From Homarus americanus (lineage: Eukaryota > Arthropoda > Malacostraca > Decapoda > Nephropidae), in the NCBI RefSeq assembly GCF_018991925.1, contig NW_024748870.1, forward strand, positions 1-64,000: a DNA stretch of 64,000 bases, read 5' to 3'. Positions 25,010-36,316 of the stretch are shown here, in pieces. The notes under the pieces were generated by a model. It was not told where the DNA came from, searched no databases, and saw only the letters and a list, made by a program, of their open reading frames with translations. Each line of letters begins with the position of its first letter. Position 1 is the first letter of the stretch. The position numbers were made by a program, and so were the translations under genes.

Positions 25010-26195
25010 CTTTTGTGGAAACCAACGCTATTGGCATGCTGTCAGCCTTGCTCAAACCAGCCATCACTCCGACTGGTGACGTATTAGCCTTCTCAGTAAC
25101 AATCATAGCTGGTTTGCCCGTATTTGGCTGCAGCCTTGTCCAACAAAACTCTGCCTTATGACCTGGCTTTCCACAGAAACTACAAGTGTATGTAGAAAAT
25201 TTGGACGTCCCATTAGGTGGCGAACGCTTCCAGCTCCTCTCACACAAAGCTGTTATGCACAAAATTACTATTGTTAGTATTCCCTTGTCTCGCTCTGCGG
25301 AGAGAGGGATTAAAAGTCCTTTGAACCTGTGGGGCATAACATCATTGTTATTCCTACCATGTCTCAAAACAAATCCATTAGCATGCTTCAATAGAACTAA
25401 ATTCTCTATTTAACAAGCATACTGCAACCTCTTCGTTGATGGTTCTCAAAAATTCCTCTGTGAGCATTAACTCAATCAGGGAGTCAAACTCACTCACTTC
25501 CTTGGAGTGTAACCACTTTGAGAATACCTCTTTTACTCCTAGCAAATTCAAGGTGGGTCTGCTCTGCATTCTTACGGAGGTCACGAAAGCGTCGTCTGTA
25601 CGCTTCAGGAACAAGGGCATAATCTTCAAAACTTTCTCCTTAACACATAAATAATCATTAGCGTCACTGTCTGTAAAAGACGAAAAAATACAGAGCCTTA
25701 CCTGCAAACGCTTGTTGAAGCAAAATGGGCCAAAACTCTATAGGCCACTTTAAAGTGGTAGCAAGTCTCTCGAAAGCAATGAAAAACTCATCAACTGTTT
25801 CCTCTGAAAACGTGGGCATTAGTCTAGCAGCACGTGCTGGATCAAAATGAGAAAAACTAGATCTGGGGTTGAGGCCATCGGTGTTAGAAAGGTTACTCTG
25901 ACCGAGATGTATACGCAGTCACAAGTTTTCTGAATATGCTTCTTTCGCTTTAGCTACAGATTCTTTCACTTTAGTTTCAGCTTCTTTCGCTTTAGCTTCA
26001 GCTTCCGCCTGACGTATCCCAACTCTTTTCGCTTAGCTTCAGCTTCCGCCAGACGTGTTCCAACTTCTTTCAATTTTATTTGCGACTCGAGAAGGCGTAA
26101 TTCATCATTCACTGAACGTGACTCAGCTACGTTAACTTGACTAGCTTCAGCATGGTCTTCTCTTAAGCCAACATCAACACTATCTCAAAACATGA
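25010..26195 (-). pseudogene. Retroelement gag (relic)
   Basis: The N-terminal part (about 26,190-25,930) is rich in Glu-Ala-Lys heptads such as EAEAKAKEAETKVKES and should form a coiled coil. A middle region around 25,850-25,700 has the Gag pattern 'FFIAFERLATTLKWP', and around 25,610-25,570 'LVPEAYRRRFRDLRKN', typical of the capsid-like domain of gypsy gags. Near 25,400-25,480 a further capsid segment (EEFLRTINEEV) appears in another frame. A CCHC zinc knuckle (C-x2-C-x4-H-x4-C, 25,143-25,184) follows. The reading frame shifts at least four times, so the gene is dead. Gag would package the element RNA in a cytoplasmic particle. Confidence 0.75.
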
Positions 26196-26266
26196 TGGCT
26201 AGTTAAGAAATAAAAAACAAATAAACACAAAAAGAATATCACAAGTGTCAAAAGGTCATTAGTGAA

Positions 26267-26283
26267 TCCTGGCAAGGTCGCCA
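26267..26283 (-). other. Candidate tRNA primer-binding site
   Basis: Four bases inside the 5' LTR end, the minus strand reads TGGCGACCTTGCCAGGA. It starts with the TGG complementary to a tRNA CCA tail, so it is a plausible minus-strand primer site. I cannot name the tRNA with confidence. Confidence 0.6.
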
Positions 26284-26287
26284 AAAC

Positions 26288-27098
26288 TGTTACGCCGTCT
26301 CTTAATTTACTTTAATATCCAGGTTTTAGGCATAACCAAAAAAAAAAAAGTGAAGTAAATCAAAAGGGAATAAAAATAAATAAAGTAAACCTTTAAGAAT
26401 TTAATTAAATTAAATACTAACACAATAAAGAGCATCGTAGGCTGTCACAACATATTGATTCACTATCGAAACTATTAAGACACAAATGATACTAAAACAT
26501 CGAAACATAAAAAGAACTGCTTAAATATATAGAATGAAAATAAAGCACTGAATTACGTTAACACTGCATAAACATATAAAATAACTAACACTGAAATTAA
26601 CTATCGTGAAACAACACTGAATTACTTAAATGTAACTAAGCAAGCACTGATGGACACATAAGAGTCATGAATAGGTACTCACATAGATATACCACATTGG
26701 TGGCGACAGGAACAACACAGAAATAAAATGAAGTATAAGTAACAGGTGACAAGTGTCACTCAAAAGAACGTGAACTGAATGACGAGAGGACTGGACTGAA
26801 CTCTGTCTACAGGTGGAGTACTATATATAGGGTCGTTTCCCGCCAATGCCACCAGCCTGTGAAACATGGGTCGTTTAACGATGCAGATGGTCGTTAGAGA
26901 AAAAAAGAATCCTTGTTACAATACTAAATGAAGAAATAAGATGGGCTTGAACAAATAATAACAGTTAAAACCTTAACAGCACAGGGTAAGGTGACCAGAT
27001 TATATAATAGTAAATATAACACATCATTACAGGAATAATATGGAAAAACACGGAAGCATGTTATATATAAAATAAATAGAAAAATACGACACGGTCGT

Positions 27099-27102
<4 letters not shown>
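26288..27102 (-). repeat. 5' LTR (uninterrupted)
   Basis: 815 bp, beginning TGTTACGCCGTCTCTTAATT and ending GTCGTAACA. It preserves the pre-insertion sequence of the Tigger derivative found in its partner. A TATA-like 'ctatatatag' lies near 26,820. No matching 5 bp target duplication is visible: the left flank of the element is (TG)n and the right flank is (AT)n. Confidence 0.9.
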
Positions 27103-27188
<86 letters not shown>

Positions 27189-27196
27189 TATATATA
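27103..27196. repeat. (TA)n microsatellite
   Basis: TA array, interrupted by 'cagta', between the LTR element and the LINE fragment. Confidence 0.95.
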
Positions 27197-27204
27197 TCAA
27201 GTCA

Positions 27205-28981
27205 GCCAAGAAGTCTTATTATCCCAGGAAAGTGCACGGCCTCAAGGAGGTCGGCATCGGTCAGTGGTACTCAAAGGTAAAAGATCTTTGTGGTCTTAAC
27301 CGGCAGTCTCCTACCCTTCCTTTCATCTCTCATTTACCTAGTGAGGAGGTAGCTGAGATAATTAATAACCACTTTGCTACCATATGTCACACCCTCCTCC
27401 CGACTTACTTACCTTCCCCCTCCCACCCCCCCCCCCAGTGTTCAACCTTTTGAAATTACCAACAAACTCCTGAAATTTAAATCCAAATGCTCCATGACCC
27501 CAATTGACCTCCCTATCAAAATATACAAGGAGTTTGCAGTCGAACTTGCCACCCCCCTCTGTTCTATTATTAATGCATCCCTCAGACAAAGCATATGCCC
27601 TAATGAATGGAAAACCGCATTTGTCACCCCTATCTCCAAGGTCACCACCCCACAGTCCCCTAACGACCTCAAGCCAGTTGCCATTACCCCCATACCCAGT
27701 CTACTCTGTGAAGACATTGTTTTTGAGTGGGCATTTGCTAAAATCTATCAGTCAATTGATCCACAGCAATTTGGCAATATGAGGACCTCCTCTACATCAC
27801 ACTGCTTAGTTAGTTTTCTGGATTTCCTGCACAAAAACCTGCAGAAACGTACGACATCACTGGCTGTTGCCCTTGTTGACTTCAGGAAGGCTTTTGACCT
27901 TGTTGATCACTGCACTGTTATCAACAAGTCCATTGCACTAGGGCTGCCCACCAACCTGGTCGCATGGCTCACTGATTTCTTGAAAGGACGTCATCAGGCA
28001 GTGAGGAATCGGGGATCTGTCTTCACATTCCAACACCTCACCTGCGGTGTTCCCCAGGGGACCAAGATGGGACCACTGTGCTTCCTCATCCTGATCAACG
28101 ACGCTCTATCGGACACTCCTCACAGGTGGAAGTACGTGGATGACTGCACTGTTGGGGGTTACAGTGAACAACACCGCACTAGACTACTCATCGCTACAAG
28201 GCACCCTGGACAGGCTACAGGCATGGACTACGGAGAACAAGGTCACCATCAACCACACCAAAACCGTAGACATGCACATAAATACCGCCACCACTCCAGT
28301 GCAAGCTCCAGCAGTCACAGTGGGTGCCCATCCTCTCCAGTTAGTGCAGTCTGCCAAACTCCTGGGTGTTACCATAGACCACAAACTGGACTGGAAGGCC
28401 CATGTAAACAACACAATCAAGGCAGCCTCATACCAACTCTACATGCTACGACGACTTAGGTCACTTGGGACACCCACGCCAGAGATGAGGACTATCTACA
28501 ACGCCTTTATTCTCCCCAAACTAACGTATGCGTCACCAGCCTGGTTGTCTTCTCTCAACTCTACCCAACAACGTCGGCTAGAGAAAGTACAGAAAAGGGC
28601 CTGCAGAATCATGCTCGGCGCAGATTACTCCAGCTACATCAACGCTCTCTCCACCCTGGAAATGCCATCCCTCAGTGACCTCCACCACCAAGCACTAGCA
28701 AGGTTTGGCAGTGGACTACTGCACCATCCTCGTCATCGCCACCTCCTGCCACCGGCAGTCCCCCACCCACCTCGCACAGTCCGCCACTACAACAAAATTC
28801 AGCCCATAAGAGCCTGCACCGATAGATTAAGAATAGCACCATCCCATCTATTGTTAAAATAATAAACAACTCCTGATTTATGTTCTGCACAGCCCTGTAA
28901 ATGTATTCAATGCATATCATTGTCTAAATCAAATGTAAGTTTGTATATTTTCAGCCACCGGCTGCAACTCTTAATAAACCG

Positions 28982-29057
<76 letters not shown>
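27205..29057 (+). pseudogene. 5'-truncated non-LTR retrotransposon (LINE) reverse transcriptase
   Basis: The sequence encodes a LINE reverse transcriptase in three frames. A pre-RT segment (27,205-27,455) includes 'LPSEEVAEIINNHF'. The RT fingers/palm (27,440-28,150) shows 'VALVDFRKAFDLVDH', 'CGVPQGTKMGPLCFL' and the catalytic 'KYVDDCTV'. The C-terminal part (28,140-28,862) includes 'SAKLLGVTIDHKLDW', 'FILPKLTYASPAW' and a stop. The frame breaks coincide with a C-run near 27,428 and a G-run near 28,152, so they look like homopolymer slippage. No endonuclease domain precedes it, and the 3' end is a (TTA)n tail. The style fits the jockey/CR1/L2 group. The copy is dead but fairly young: few substitutions break it. 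Confidence 0.85.
28983..29057 (+). repeat. (TTA)n tail of the LINE
   Basis: Directly follows 'cttaataaaccg', the 3' end of the LINE. The same junction occurs in reverse complement near 60,931-60,965, so the microsatellite is the retrotransposon's own 3' tail. Confidence 0.9.
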
Positions 29058-29058
<1 letters not shown>

Positions 29059-29294
29059 AACACATACAAATAAATAATAATGGGAAAATTCTCTCACAAA
29101 TAATCAGAAACAAATGTATTAAAAATGTGAGAGAGTACCCTCAAGTCTACTCTGTGCTTTATTAATAACAAGGCACAGAGTGGACCTGAGGGTAGACTCA
29201 CACATTTTTAATACCTTTTTTTTCTGGTCATTTGTGAGAGGATTTTTCTACTACCGTATTATTTATTTGTACTGTATGTGTTTTGTGTGTTTAC
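29057..29294. repeat. Imperfect inverted repeat (hairpin)
   Basis: Arm one, about 29,058-29,157, ends 'ctactctgtgc'; arm two, about 29,173-29,294, starts 'gcacagagtgg'. The arms share 'aaaaatgtg(a/t)gag', 'ctctcacaaat' and 'acaaataaataat' in inverted order, with a loop of about 15 bases. It may be a fold-back MITE truncated by the LINE tail. Non-coding. Confidence 0.65.
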
Positions 29295-30237
29295 ACGCAC
29301 ACACACATATACTGTATACGTATACAATATAGGTAAAATAAATTACTGTCTCTAGAATGAATGGCTCTCTGTCCTGGCCGAGAAAATGCCAGCAACTTTA
29401 AAACTACCCTTAGACATTCTTGGGTACACCCAGGGAGTCATCCGTGAGTAATCGAGGTCAGCGAATTAAAAATCCGCAAATTTGAAGGGCATGCTGTACT
29501 GTAGAGGGTATGGGACCACAGCCCCCTAAACATATGCTTAAACATTCCCAGACACCACATTTTTTAATTTCAACACTAATTCAATTATTTCATAACCCTT
29601 TTTGCAAATTACCACTCACCTTGATCTGCTATGATAATGATGCTAAGCCAATCAGGCTTCCATCTGCTGATCGATTGTCTTCGTTTGATACATTATTAAA
29701 TCTTTAAAACATATTTATTGAAACATAAAATATATTTAATGCTTTTTGAAGAAATTAAAACAAAAAACATATTCAATGTTCGTACATTAAGGGCCAGACC
29801 AACCTGAGAGCCGACCAGCAGCAAAGAGGGTAAATTAATCACTTCTTAAGACACCACTTTTCTCACTTCAAGACTACATTACAGTAATTCCATCATTTCA
29901 AAGCACTTTTTGACAAACTGTAATTCACCTTGAGTGAAAAACTTTCCTGGAGTGAATTTGTCCAGACTCAAGTTAAGTGATGCATTAGTTCAACTTTGGG
30001 TGTCAAGATTTGTGCAGATCTGTTCTTGTGGCCAGCTAACATCCACAGCTTCAAAGTTGTCATTTTCAAATACTGTTTGTTTTCTTTTACCTGTGATAAT
30101 TAAATGTGGCTTTAAAGCACCATGTTATAATAAAAATGTTTACATGAAAACATATTGCAAATATCTCTCTCTCTCCATGAGAGAGGGTGAGAGAAAGATA
30201 AGGAGGTAGAGAAGGAGAGAGAGGTAGAGAAGAAGAG
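29295..30237. other. Intergenic region, little recognised
   Basis: Apart from a short CA-rich tract near 29,295 and an unpaired terminal repeat ending 'ttgaagggcatgctgta' near 29,498, I see no gene or element. The 65- and 91-codon frames have no motifs. A (GA)n-rich run covers about 30,165-30,240. Confidence 0.5.
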
Positions 30238-31168
30238 AGCTCCCATAAGGATCTTCAATTCGGTTAACGAGCAAAAATTTGATTAACGCAGTCCTTACGA
30301 ACATCACGTTTTGTTGTGAGCGTCAGCTGATGGGCTATAGTCCGCCAATACAGTAATCTGTTCTATGTTTACATTCGTTTCCAGTGCAATAAACATCAAG
30401 AAAATTGTGTCCTTTAATATTTGTGCATTTTTATATTAAAATTATTGGTCATTCTTAAATTTAGCCATCCAAGCTTTGTCTACATAAAGTTTTTCAACTA
30501 TTATTTTTGGCTCAATGTATGTAACTATTCATTTATTGAAACTCATTACATGCACACAGTGTCCTAAGGGCAAAGCTGTACTGTACATGTAATCAAAATA
30601 ATGTGCAAAATGATTACTAAAATTTTAGTCTAGTGCAAACTATAGCGTGTTTACATTCAAATTAATCACTATCGTATAATAATTCCAGCAATGTAAATTA
30701 TATTCTCTCTGGTCACTTCTATGAAATTTTATTAAAAAAAAAAAAAAGGAAATAAATAAATAAATAATACTTCACTAGACTTTGGCACCTAACTGCCAAA
30801 CATGTCACTGTCACCCCTACCCCCACTCCCTCCCAGGAAGGTTTGGTGGTTTTCAGTAGTCTTTAAGTTTTTATCTTGTATAATACCACAAACTAAAGTT
30901 TGGAGAATATAATATGCATTGCTAGATTCCTTGCAAGACAGTGAATAATTTGAATATAAACGTCATATATTTTGCACAAGAGATAAAAATGTAGTACATT
31001 AGTGTACAGTAGTTAGTACATTTTATAATGTAAAGTTTTTCCACTGTATTTTTGGGTAGATTTACATAAATTTCTTCATTTATTTTCATTCATTTACATG
31101 CACACACCATATTAAAAGAAGTGTAAAAGAAATAAATGACTTAAGTGCAAACCTGTAGTGTACATGTA

Positions 31169-31725
31169 CAGTAATACCCTGCTTAGCGCGGTTTCGCTTA
31201 GCGCGATTTCACGTATACGCGGTGCCTCGCCAGAGCCGAACTTTCACTTAACGCGGGTTTTTTCCATGTATACGCGCAGAGTGTCCGGCTTGAGACGCTA
31301 TTTTTAGATTCGCCCCACCCGCCACCCGCCTGCCTGCTTGCTCTCGCCTCTCCCTCCTCCTCCCTCCCTCCCGCCTCCCTCCACCTGGACAAGCCGTGCT
31401 GTAAGGTTGCGCAGTGTGTGTCTTCTACTAACGTAAGTGTTACACCAAACTTTTAATTTTCCTAACCTAACCTTTATTTTTCCAAACTTAACCTTTATTT
31501 TTCCTAACCTAACCTCTTCTATATTACTTGTTTGTTCATACCATCATAAAGTTAAGATAAAATTTTTACTACAACATAGTTGTGTGTCGTCAAAAAGTGG
31601 AGTTTGGGGGTCGGGCCAGTTTCTATTGGAATTAATCCCATATGTTCTGTTGTTCACTTAGCGCGGTTTCCACTTAACACGGTACCCTGTGGGTTCTATT
31701 GACCGCGTTAAGCAGGGTACTACTG
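31169..31725 (-). mobile_element. 557 bp Tigger derivative
   Basis: Ends CAGTAATACCCTGCTTAGCG and CAGTAGTACCCTGCTTAACG (reverse complement). The left flank has TA, while the right flank reads 'ctaaattg' where TA would be expected, so a small deletion followed. Uninterrupted relatives of the host read 'catgtactaatttga' (for example near 11,867). The minus-strand transposase tail is missing; a C-rich Pro/Arg-coding region (31,310-31,385) takes its place. Confidence 0.75.
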
Positions 31726-32390
31726 CTAAATTGAGTATGGTACTAAAATTGTTATCTTTAGTACAAATTATAGCTTGTTTATATTCAAATTAATCACTGT
31801 TTTATAAGAATTCCAGCAATGTAAATTATATTCTCCCCGGTCACTTCTATGAAATTTTATAAGCAAAAAACAAAACCTCGACTAAACGACGTAAATAAAC
31901 AAATAAATGCTTCACTAAATCTTATGCGCTAACTGTCAAACTATCACCTCACCTCCCCCCCATGCTCCCTCCCTCCCTCCCTCCCTCTCCCTCATCTGCC
32001 CAGCCAGGGTTTAGGCTTACAGTTTTTATCTTATATAATATCTCAGACTAAAATTAGGAGAATATAATTTGCATTGCTGGAATCCTTGCAAGACAGCGAA
32101 TACTTTGAATATAAACGTCATATATTTTGCACAACAGATAAAAATGAATCACCTGTATCACATTCCAGTAGTGATTTAAGAGTAAGAGTGTATATGTACA
32201 TATGTTTATAGTGATTTAAGGGCGATTTAGGGGATTTTTAGGAGTGTTTCTGACCATGCGTGTTTGGCTTTACTTTGTATGTACTTTTCTGTGAGCTGGA
32301 ACACAATTCGGTCAACAGAGTCGTTCGTTAACTGAATCTATTATTTCAATGGGATATTGGGTAATTGGTTCCAACTCAGAAAAAAGTATA

Positions 32391-32690
32391 CAGCTCTTCC
32401 CCGACTTACAACGGGGTTAGGAACCCAAATCCAGGTCGTAAGTCGAAATGGTCGTAAGTCGAAAATGCTTAAATAATACGTAGATAATCTAAAATGGGTG
32501 TCTCATTTTCTTCTCAGCAGCACAGAACTCTCACTTTTAAGCTTGCCAGCCATTTTAAAGTGAATTACAAACGAAAATTTTGTCTGTGTACTCACGTTGT
32601 GACTCGAAAATACTGTACGTAATTTGACAAAATTTTGGTACGACTGAGGCAGGTCGTAAGTCGAGTAGGTCGTAAGTCGGGGAGGAGCTG
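32391..32690. mobile_element. 300 bp MITE (CAGCTCTTCCCCGACTTAC)
   Basis: Ends CAGCTCTTCCCCGACTTACA and CAGCTCCTCCCCGACTTACG (reverse complement), flanked by TA. Subterminal 'ggtcgtaagtcga' motifs repeat. The host reads 'aaaaaagTAcatacaaagta'; the unbroken relative near 37,730 reads 'gaaaattacatacaaagta'. The same family is at 53,394-53,702. Non-coding. Confidence 0.85.
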
Positions 32691-32827
32691 TACATACAAA
32701 GTACTATATACCAGTAATAGAATTAACAAAACATTAAATATAAACTAAATACAATACAGTACTGTACTGTACAGTACAGTATACTGTACAATAAAAAAAC
32801 AAAAACAAAAACAATAGAATACAGGTA

Positions 32828-33996
32828 CAGTGAACCCTCACTTTATGCGGTTAATTCAACCCACAGGGTACCGCGGAAAGTGAGAAGGCGTAAAGTGAGC
32901 AACATAACATATGGGATTAAATGAAATAGAGACCGGCTGACTCCCAAACTCCAAACTCCACTTTTTCCGACACAATACCTATGTTCTATTAAAAATAACA
33001 TCTTAATTTTATGATGATACATGCACACCATTAATACTTAAGAGATATACAGTCGCCAAGTTAATGTCCATTCAAATAATGGACTCAACTCCCTCCCCCT
33101 CTTCTCACACTACACTCGCTGGCTCTTCCCTCTCTGAGAAATTTTGGGGGGAAAACCACTAGATTTTAAGGTATAGTAATAAATAATGCCTCAAACTAAA
33201 GTTAGGGTAATATAATTGACATTGCTGGATTCCTTGTAAGACCAGGAATAGTTTGAATATAAATGTCATATATTTTGCACAAAAGATAACATATTTACTC
33301 AGAGTAAACAAAATGTACTTACACTAGATCTAAAATTTGTATGTCTAATGCAAAATCTATGATGTTTATATTCAAAATGATCATCAAATTGTAAGAATTC
33401 CAGCAATGTAAATTATATTCTGGCCGGGTAATTTGTATGAATTTTATGTGCTAAAACAAATATCTTCAGTTAATAAAAAATAAAATATTCTTCACACCGT
33501 GCCAGATGGTCGGTCGGTCCCTCCCTCCCCCCCACCAACCCTCACTACCAGATAAATGTGTGGGAGAAACCAGAATATTTACCTTTTTAGTAATAAATAA
33601 TACCTCAGACTAAAGTTAGGATAATATAATTGACATTGCTGGATTCCTTGTAAGACCAGGAATATTTTGAATATAAATGTCATATATTTTGCACAAAAGA
33701 TAACATATTTACTCAGAGTAAACAAAATACTTACATTAGATCTAAAATTTGTATGTCTAATGCAAAATCTATGATGTTTATATTCAAAATGCTCATCAAA
33801 TTGTAAGAATTCCAGCAATGTAAATTATATTCTGGCCGGATAATTTGTATGAATTTTATGAGCTAAATGAAAAAATTATACTTCACCCGCGTAAAGGGGT
33901 ACACGCACTGTGGAATGTGAGCATTCCGGTTTCGGCAGAGTACCGCGTAAACATGGAAACGCGGAATGTGGGACCGCGTAAAGCGAGGGTTGACTG
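32828..33996. mobile_element. Canonical 1.17 kb Tigger-like fold-back element
   Basis: CAGTGAACCCTCACTTTATG at the left, CAGTCAACCCTCGCTTTACG (reverse complement) at the right, with TA on both sides. Two fold-back cores (33,185-33,430 and 33,600-33,845) are separated by a C-rich spacer at 33,505-33,555. Length and order match 7833-9007. No transposase; the 79-codon minus frame is a core translation. Confidence 0.85.
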
Positions 33997-34049
33997 TACT
34001 GTATTTTAACTTACTTTTAGGTGTGTATGTTATATTCCCAGCAGCTTTG

Positions 34050-34157
34050 TTTACATATCAAAGAGCTGATTGTAGAGGCAGTCGATGATGACATGCCATA
34101 TTCTTTGCAGAGTGCCTTGGTTCTAATGCCTTCTTCATGTTTCATAATAATTTCTGC
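34050..34157 (-). pseudogene. Tigger/pogo transposase DNA-binding domain fragment
   Basis: The minus strand reads EIIMKHEEGIRTKALCKEYG followed by MSSSTASTISS over 36 codons. This is the first helix-turn-helix of the CENP-B/pogo-type DNA-binding region; a typical family pattern is 'hxIIxxHExGxxxxxIAxxYGxSxSTVSxI'. It would recognise the transposon's terminal repeats. Upstream and downstream domains are not contiguous here, so it is a relic within the element ending at 34,582. Confidence 0.6.
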
Positions 34158-34605
34158 AATGTATGTTATCAATATGTTAACTAAATTTCAGAATGACCAA
34201 TAATTTTAATGTAAAAATGCAAAAATAGTGGGTGATTCGATCAACTGATGAGCACAAAAACTGTTCCCTGTTCTGTAGGTATATATTATCAATACGTTCA
34301 CTAAATTTCAGAATGACCAATAATTTTAATATAAAAAAATGCAAAAATATTCAAGAGCACAACTTTCTTGATATTTACTCCACTGGAAACGAATATAAAC
34401 TTAGAATCAATTACTGTATTGGCAGACTAGCCGATCAGCTGAGGCTCACAACAAAGCCTGTTTCTCGTAAGGCTGTCGTTAATCGAAGGTTTGTTCGTTA
34501 ATGGAACTGAAAATCCTTATGGAAGCTAATTCGTTAACCAAATTTTTTTTAATTGAACTGTTCGTTAATTGAGGGACCACTGTATAAAAACAAATAATGT
34601 AAATA

Positions 34606-35660
34606 CAGTAGAACGTTGATTTAAAGCGATTCAATTTAAGATTATTGATTTAAAGTGACACCCACAATTAAGGACAGTGTTTTAACTTAAAGCGAATCTT
34701 TCCTATTTTGCGCGAGTCAATCTGGTGCATCATATTTTAAATTTTGCGCCTAATGTTTTTTGGGCGCGCTACTCTGTCCTAAGGGCAAAGCTGTACTGTA
34801 CTTGTACTCAAAATAATGTACTAAATGATTACTAAAATTTTTGACCAGTGCAAACTACACCTTTAGCATGATTATATTCAAATTAATCACTATCTTATAA
34901 GAATTCCAGAAATGTAAATTATATTCTCCTCAGTCACTTCTGTGACATTTTATAAGCAAAAAACATAAACTCAAGCTAAAGGACATAAATAAACAAATAA
35001 ATACTTCACTAGACCTTTGGCCCCAACTGTCAAACGTGTCACTGTCACCTCCCTCCTCCCCCCTCCATCTTCCCACCCAGGGTTGGGTGGTTATAGGCTC
35101 AGTTTTTATCTTATATAATATCACAGACTAAAGTTAGGAGAATATAATTTGCATTGCTGGAATCCTTGCAAGACAGTGAATAATTTGAATATAAACGACA
35201 TATTTTGCACGAGATAATTTTTTTATTCCTTTGTAATAAGATTAATCAGAACATGTTAGTTCAGTGACATTTTATAAGAGAAAAACTTAAAGGCACTCTT
35301 AAGAACAGATAAATAAATAAGCACTAGACCTTTGCATCAACTGTCAAACATATAACCCCCCCCCCTCCAATCTTCACATCAGTTGATCGCTAGTAAACAG
35401 ACCATTTCATGTTTCATAATTTTACTTTAGTTAATTTATGAGTGTTTATTTTAACATAATACTACAAAAAACAATGTTTTGTTTATTTTAGGAGATGGGC
35501 TGAGGTGCATCTGGGTAGACTGTCAGTCGTTTTAGTATCTTGTGTTTCTCTCAAGTACCAAACTAAGTTATTCCATTGAAACAACACTTCGATTTAGTGC
35601 GAATTCGGTTTAAAGCGACCTCTCTTGGAACGTATCTCATGTTATGTCGACGTTCTACTG
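34606..35660. mobile_element. 1055 bp Tigger-like element (CAGTAGAACGT)
   Basis: Ends CAGTAGAACGTTGATTTAAA and CAGTAGAACGTCGACATAAC (reverse complement), with TA duplications. The interior contains a B-type fold-back core and C-rich spacers (35,045-35,075 and 35,355-35,370), so this is another TIR type carrying the shared core. Non-coding. Confidence 0.8.
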
Positions 35661-35750
35661 TACTTTAAATATAGTGATGTTAAACAATATATAATGATGT
35701 AAATAATGTAAAAAATGGGATTTTAATATCAAATTTCTGTGGTGAATGTA

Positions 35751-36316
35751 CAGTCGGCCAAAGATCCAGTGACCCCACCCCGAGTCTTGTACTGGCAATT
35801 TTACCTGGCAATACTTTGTAAAGTAAGGCTGTATGTAAAGGTGATTGTGATTGGTGGATCTATTTTCGGCTGCATTACTGTCAGGATAAATAATAAATAA
35901 TCAAAAGGTAGAATTTTTATAATAATAGACTATTCATTCTTATTTAAGATCATGAGAAGTTTCCAAATGTTCTTATATTTGCTTAAATAATGAAGAAATA
36001 TTGATCTAATAATCTTGTGGCAATCCCCCCTCGTTGTAGTTGAGTAGCCAATTCATTAATATAATTTCTACATTATTTAAGCAAATATACAAATTTTTGG
36101 AAACTTCTCATGATCTTAAATAAGAATTAATACGTAGTTTATTATTATAAAAATTCTACCTTTTGATTATTTATTATTTATCCTGACAGTAATGCAGCCG
36201 AAAATAGATCCACCAATCACAATCACCTTTACATACAGCCTCACTTTACCAAGTATTGCCAGGTAAAATTGCCAGTAAGAGACTTAGGGTGGGGTCGCTG
36301 GATCTTTGGCTGACTG
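35751..36316. mobile_element. 566 bp near-perfect palindromic MITE
   Basis: The two arms, about 35,751-36,000 and 36,062-36,316, are inverted copies of each other along nearly their full length, with a short loop near 36,001-36,060. Ends CAGTCGGCCAAAGATCCAG and CAGTCAGCCAAAGATCCAG (reverse complement) are flanked by TA. Such a structure would form a hairpin of about 250 bp if transcribed. No coding capacity. Confidence 0.9.

Larger units (their letters stand above)
22710..27102 (-). mobile_element. Gypsy-type LTR retrotransposon, internally deleted
   Basis: Two LTRs (22,710-24,147 and 26,288-27,102) start TGTTACG and end CGTAACA and enclose 2.14 kb. On the minus strand the order is 5' LTR, a candidate primer-binding site starting TGG, gag with coiled coil and a CCHC knuckle, a retropepsin-like protease, the first part of an integrase N-terminal region, and a polypurine tract next to the 3' LTR. 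Reverse transcriptase and RNase H are missing. Several frameshifts and stops show it is dead. Protease directly followed by an integrase-type segment, without RT between, fits the Gmr1-like branch of Ty3/gypsy; this is inference. Confidence 0.85.
30238..34582 (-). mobile_element. Large Tigger element of the CAGTGGTCCCTC family, with nested insertions
   Basis: The right end is, in reverse complement, CAGTGGTCCCTCAATTAACG next to TA. The left end is truncated at the (GA)n run, but the inverted interior arms match: 'cataaggatcttcaattcggttaacga' near 30,244 against 34,510-34,560, and 'agtaatctgttc...catt' near 30,350 against 34,390-34,420. It carries the DNA-binding part of a transposase at 34,050-34,157. 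Inside it are the elements at 31,169, 32,391 and 32,828, plus B-type fold-back cores. Confidence 0.6.

Noticed and set aside
28907..29165. Poly-Asn and poly-Leu frames
   Set aside because: They are translations of the (TTA)n tail of the LINE.
31198..31392. Gly/Arg/Glu-rich 64-codon minus frame
   Set aside because: It lies in a C-rich part of a Tigger derivative; low complexity and no family match.
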